From Modestobacter italicus (lineage in GTDB: Bacteria > Actinomycetota > Actinomycetes > Mycobacteriales > Geodermatophilaceae): a DNA stretch of 64,000 bases. Both the position numbers and the translations under genes were made by a program. Positions within the stretch are counted from its first letter, which is position 1. Each line of letters opens with the position of its first letter. Below, piece after piece: positions 62,552 through 64,000 of this stretch. The DNA lies in contig NC_017955.1 in the NCBI RefSeq assembly GCF_000306785.1, positions 4,960,001 to 5,024,000 of the forward strand, given 5' to 3'. The notes under the pieces are model-generated. The model had not been told where the DNA came from and made no database searches. It saw only the letters and a list, made by a program, of their open reading frames with translations.

Positions 62552-63676
62552 CGAACGCGTCGTCTCGGGGTGCATCGTCGCAGACCGGACGGCCTTGACC
62601 CGGTCACGGGCCGCCGCCACGGCCGCGTCGGGCTCCGGCGCGGTGTCCCCGGCGTCGATCGCGGCCACCGCCTCGCCCACCTTCAGCGCCGTCTCCGCCG
62701 TCACCGACTGCTTGACCAGCGCGAGCGCGATGACGCCCAGCTCGTGGTGGCGGACGGCGGTCCCCAGCCGGCCGACCTCACGGGCGCCGGCGGTCACCGG
62801 CGTGCCGGGTGCGGGCAGCGTCTCGCTCATCCCGTCCAGGTGCAGCAGCACCAGCCGCCGCGGCGGGCGACCCAGGTTGTGCACCCGGGCGACCGTCTCC
62901 TGGCCGCGGTAGCAGCCCTTCTCCAGGTGGACGGCGGTGCGCAGCCACTCCAGCTCGTTGGGGATCGTGCGGTGGTCGGAGTCGACCCCGGCCCGCGGGC
63001 GGCGGGCCTCGACCCGCAGCGCCTCATGGGCGTCCAGCCCGGCCAGCACGGCTCCGGCGCCCAGCAGCTCGTCGGCCCGGGCGGCGAGCTCCCCGCGCGG
63101 CACGAGCAGGTCGACCACGGCCGCCGTCCCGTCGCCGATCGCCGGCATCCGGCGCACCCAGCCACCACCGGGCAGCGCGAGGACGGCGTACGGCTCGACC
63201 GGGACCGGCCAGCCGGCGGCGGTCAGGACGGCGTCGCCCTGCGGCCCGACCAGCGACAGCAGCGCCCAGCGGTCGGTGACCAGCTCGGGGTCGACCCGCA
63301 GCATGAACCGCATCCGCTGCAGGAACTCGACCAGCGCGGCCCCGGTGCCCGGCTCGACATCACCCCAGGTGGTCCCGGCCAGCTCGGTGAGGACGACGTG
63401 GTGCTCGACGTGGCCGTGCGGGGAGAGGACGAGCGCCTCGGAGCCGGTGGCGTCACCCAGCCGCTCGAGGTGCTGGCTGGTGAGCGAGTGCAGCCAGCTC
63501 AGCCGGTCGGCACCGGGGACTGCGAGCACGTCGCGGTCGCTGCGGTCGACCAGCCCGGCGCCCTCCGCCAGCCGGCGCTGCTCGGGCAGCGGCTCGCCGT
63601 AGTGCGCGGCGACGGTGCCGCCGCCGGCCAGGTCGAGGGCGACGGCGCCGGGGCGCTGCAGCAGGGGGGAGCTCAT
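62549..63676 (-). CDS. ygfZ: YgfZ/GcvT-domain iron-sulfur assembly protein
   Basis: This tetrahydrofolate-binding protein assists maturation or repair of some Fe-S enzymes. The 375-residue protein has a GcvT-like fold and the YgfZ signature KGCYRGQETVAR near residue 235 with the redox Cys. GLVDRSDRDVLAVPGADRLSWLHSLTSQHLE (split) is the N-terminal domain. ATG 63676 has AAGGAG upstream. It overlaps the fur stop (ATGA). Confidence 0.92.
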   Translation of the reverse strand: MSSPLLQRPGAVALDLAGGGTVAAHYGEPLPEQRRLAEGAGLVDRSDRDVLAVPGADRLSWLHSLTSQHLERLGDATGSEALVLSPHGHVEHHVVLTELAGTTWGDVEPGTGAALVEFLQRMRFMLRVDPELVTDRWALLSLVGPQGDAVLTAAGWPVPVEPYAVLALPGGGWVRRMPAIGDGTAAVVDLLVPRGELAARADELLGAGAVLAGLDAHEALRVEARRPRAGVDSDHRTIPNELEWLRTAVHLEKGCYRGQETVARVHNLGRPPRRLVLLHLDGMSETLPAPGTPVTAGAREVGRLGTAVRHHELGVIALALVKQSVTAETALKVGEAVAAIDAGDTAPEPDAAVAAARDRVKAVRSATMHPETTRS

Positions 63677-64000
63677 GGGTGGTTCTCCTTCTCCGAGCAG
63701 GCGCGGCAGGTGCCGGACAGCGCCACGTGGCCCACGTCGACGGTGAAACCCAGGTCGGCCGCCAGACGTTCCGCCGCACCGTCGAGCAGCGCCGGGTCGG
63801 CCGAGCTGATCTGGCCGCAGGACTGGCAGACGACGTGCAGGTGCGGGTGCTGGGCGGCGTGGTAGACCGGCGCACCCTTGCCCAGGTGGGTGTGCCACAC
63901 CAGCCCGAGCCGCTCCAGCAGCTCGAGGGTCCGGTAGACGGTGGAGGTGTCCGGCGCGGCACCGCCGGGGCCGGCCTCCTCGCGGAGCCGGGCGTGGATC
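63673..64000 (-). CDS. Fur-family transcriptional regulator (5' end beyond window)
   Basis: Only the last 108 residues are visible. The winged-helix end (STVYRTLELLERLGLV) and the dimerisation/metal-binding domain are present: HPHLHVVCQSCGQIS, with the first CxxC, and GTCRACSEKENHP with the second, a structural zinc site. Metal specificity (iron, zinc, nickel or peroxide) cannot be told. It is coupled to ygfZ, and thus to Fe-S metabolism. Confidence 0.9.
   Translation of the reverse strand, partial: IHARLREEAGPGGAAPDTSTVYRTLELLERLGLVWHTHLGKGAPVYHAAQHPHLHVVCQSCGQISSADPALLDGAAERLAADLGFTVDVGHVALSGTCRACSEKENHP

Overview
The window is a high-GC actinobacterial chromosome segment. Very high GC at third codon positions, many GTG starts, probable leaderless promoters (TAnnnT six to eight bases before the start codon), mycothiol synthesis (mshA), System II cytochrome c maturation, and BldN/RsiG-type developmental regulators all fit a Geodermatophilaceae-like organism (Blastococcus, Geodermatophilus or Modestobacter). 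That family assignment is inference. From about 25 kb onward much of the gene order matches, from memory, the Mycobacterium tuberculosis block from Rv0474 to about Rv0530, and the hemACD-rex-bldN order of Streptomyces. No rRNA, tRNA, CRISPR array or prophage was seen.

Layout: 1-5.15 kb is the start of a nuo (complex I) operon on the minus strand (nuoA-B-C-D-E-F, with nuoF cut by the window edge), with a Rex operator at its promoter. 5.3-8.7 kb is accessory: an IS110-family element whose leader may encode a bridge RNA, a small Pro-rich ORF and a DUF222/HNH nuclease gene. 8.8-20.2 kb is the menaquinone region (menG, menF, menD, menC, menE, menA; no menB), interrupted by a GGDEF-EAL c-di-GMP enzyme, a CDP-alcohol phosphatidyltransferase and a VTT-like membrane protein. 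20.2-25.4 kb holds an Lrp regulator, small proteins and the cytochrome c biogenesis genes (tlpA-like, ccdA, resB, ccsB). 25.4-33.2 kb is haem synthesis (hemL, hemB, hemD, hemC, hemA) headed by rex, with a second Rex operator. 33.4-38.4 kb holds a glutaredoxin, an acyl-CoA ligase, a BldN-like sigma factor, its probable membrane anti-sigma factor and a HAD phosphatase.

38.5-46.3 kb carries an acyltransferase, an epimerase, a 32-residue bS22-type ribosomal protein, an excisionase-like regulator, proC, a membrane protein, a Ppx/GppA phosphatase, a Cys-rich protein and a GlxA/AraC regulator. 46.3-50.7 kb is the senX3-regX3/phoU/gpmA phosphate-sensing region. 50.7-58.4 kb has an MFS exporter, a YbjN protein, mshA, an SDR, murB, two methyltransferase-fold proteins, and PspC and DUF2516 proteins. 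58.5-64 kb has an HbhA-like protein, its HTH neighbour with a probable self-operator, an asparaginase, RsiG (c-di-GMP-responsive anti-sigma factor), a BKACE enzyme, YgfZ and a partial Fur regulator.

Three themes link the genes. (1) Redox control of respiration: paired Rex operators at nuo and rex-hem, together with menaquinone, haem and cytochrome c genes. (2) Developmental control: a BldN-like sigma factor whose probable anti-sigma gene has a consensus BldN promoter, and RsiG with both c-di-GMP-binding motifs intact. (3) Two families of dispersed intergenic elements sit exactly at gene junctions: a covarying hairpin beginning at or next to stop codons (four copies), and a roughly 55-bp element that bridges a stop codon and the next gene's ribosome binding region (two copies).
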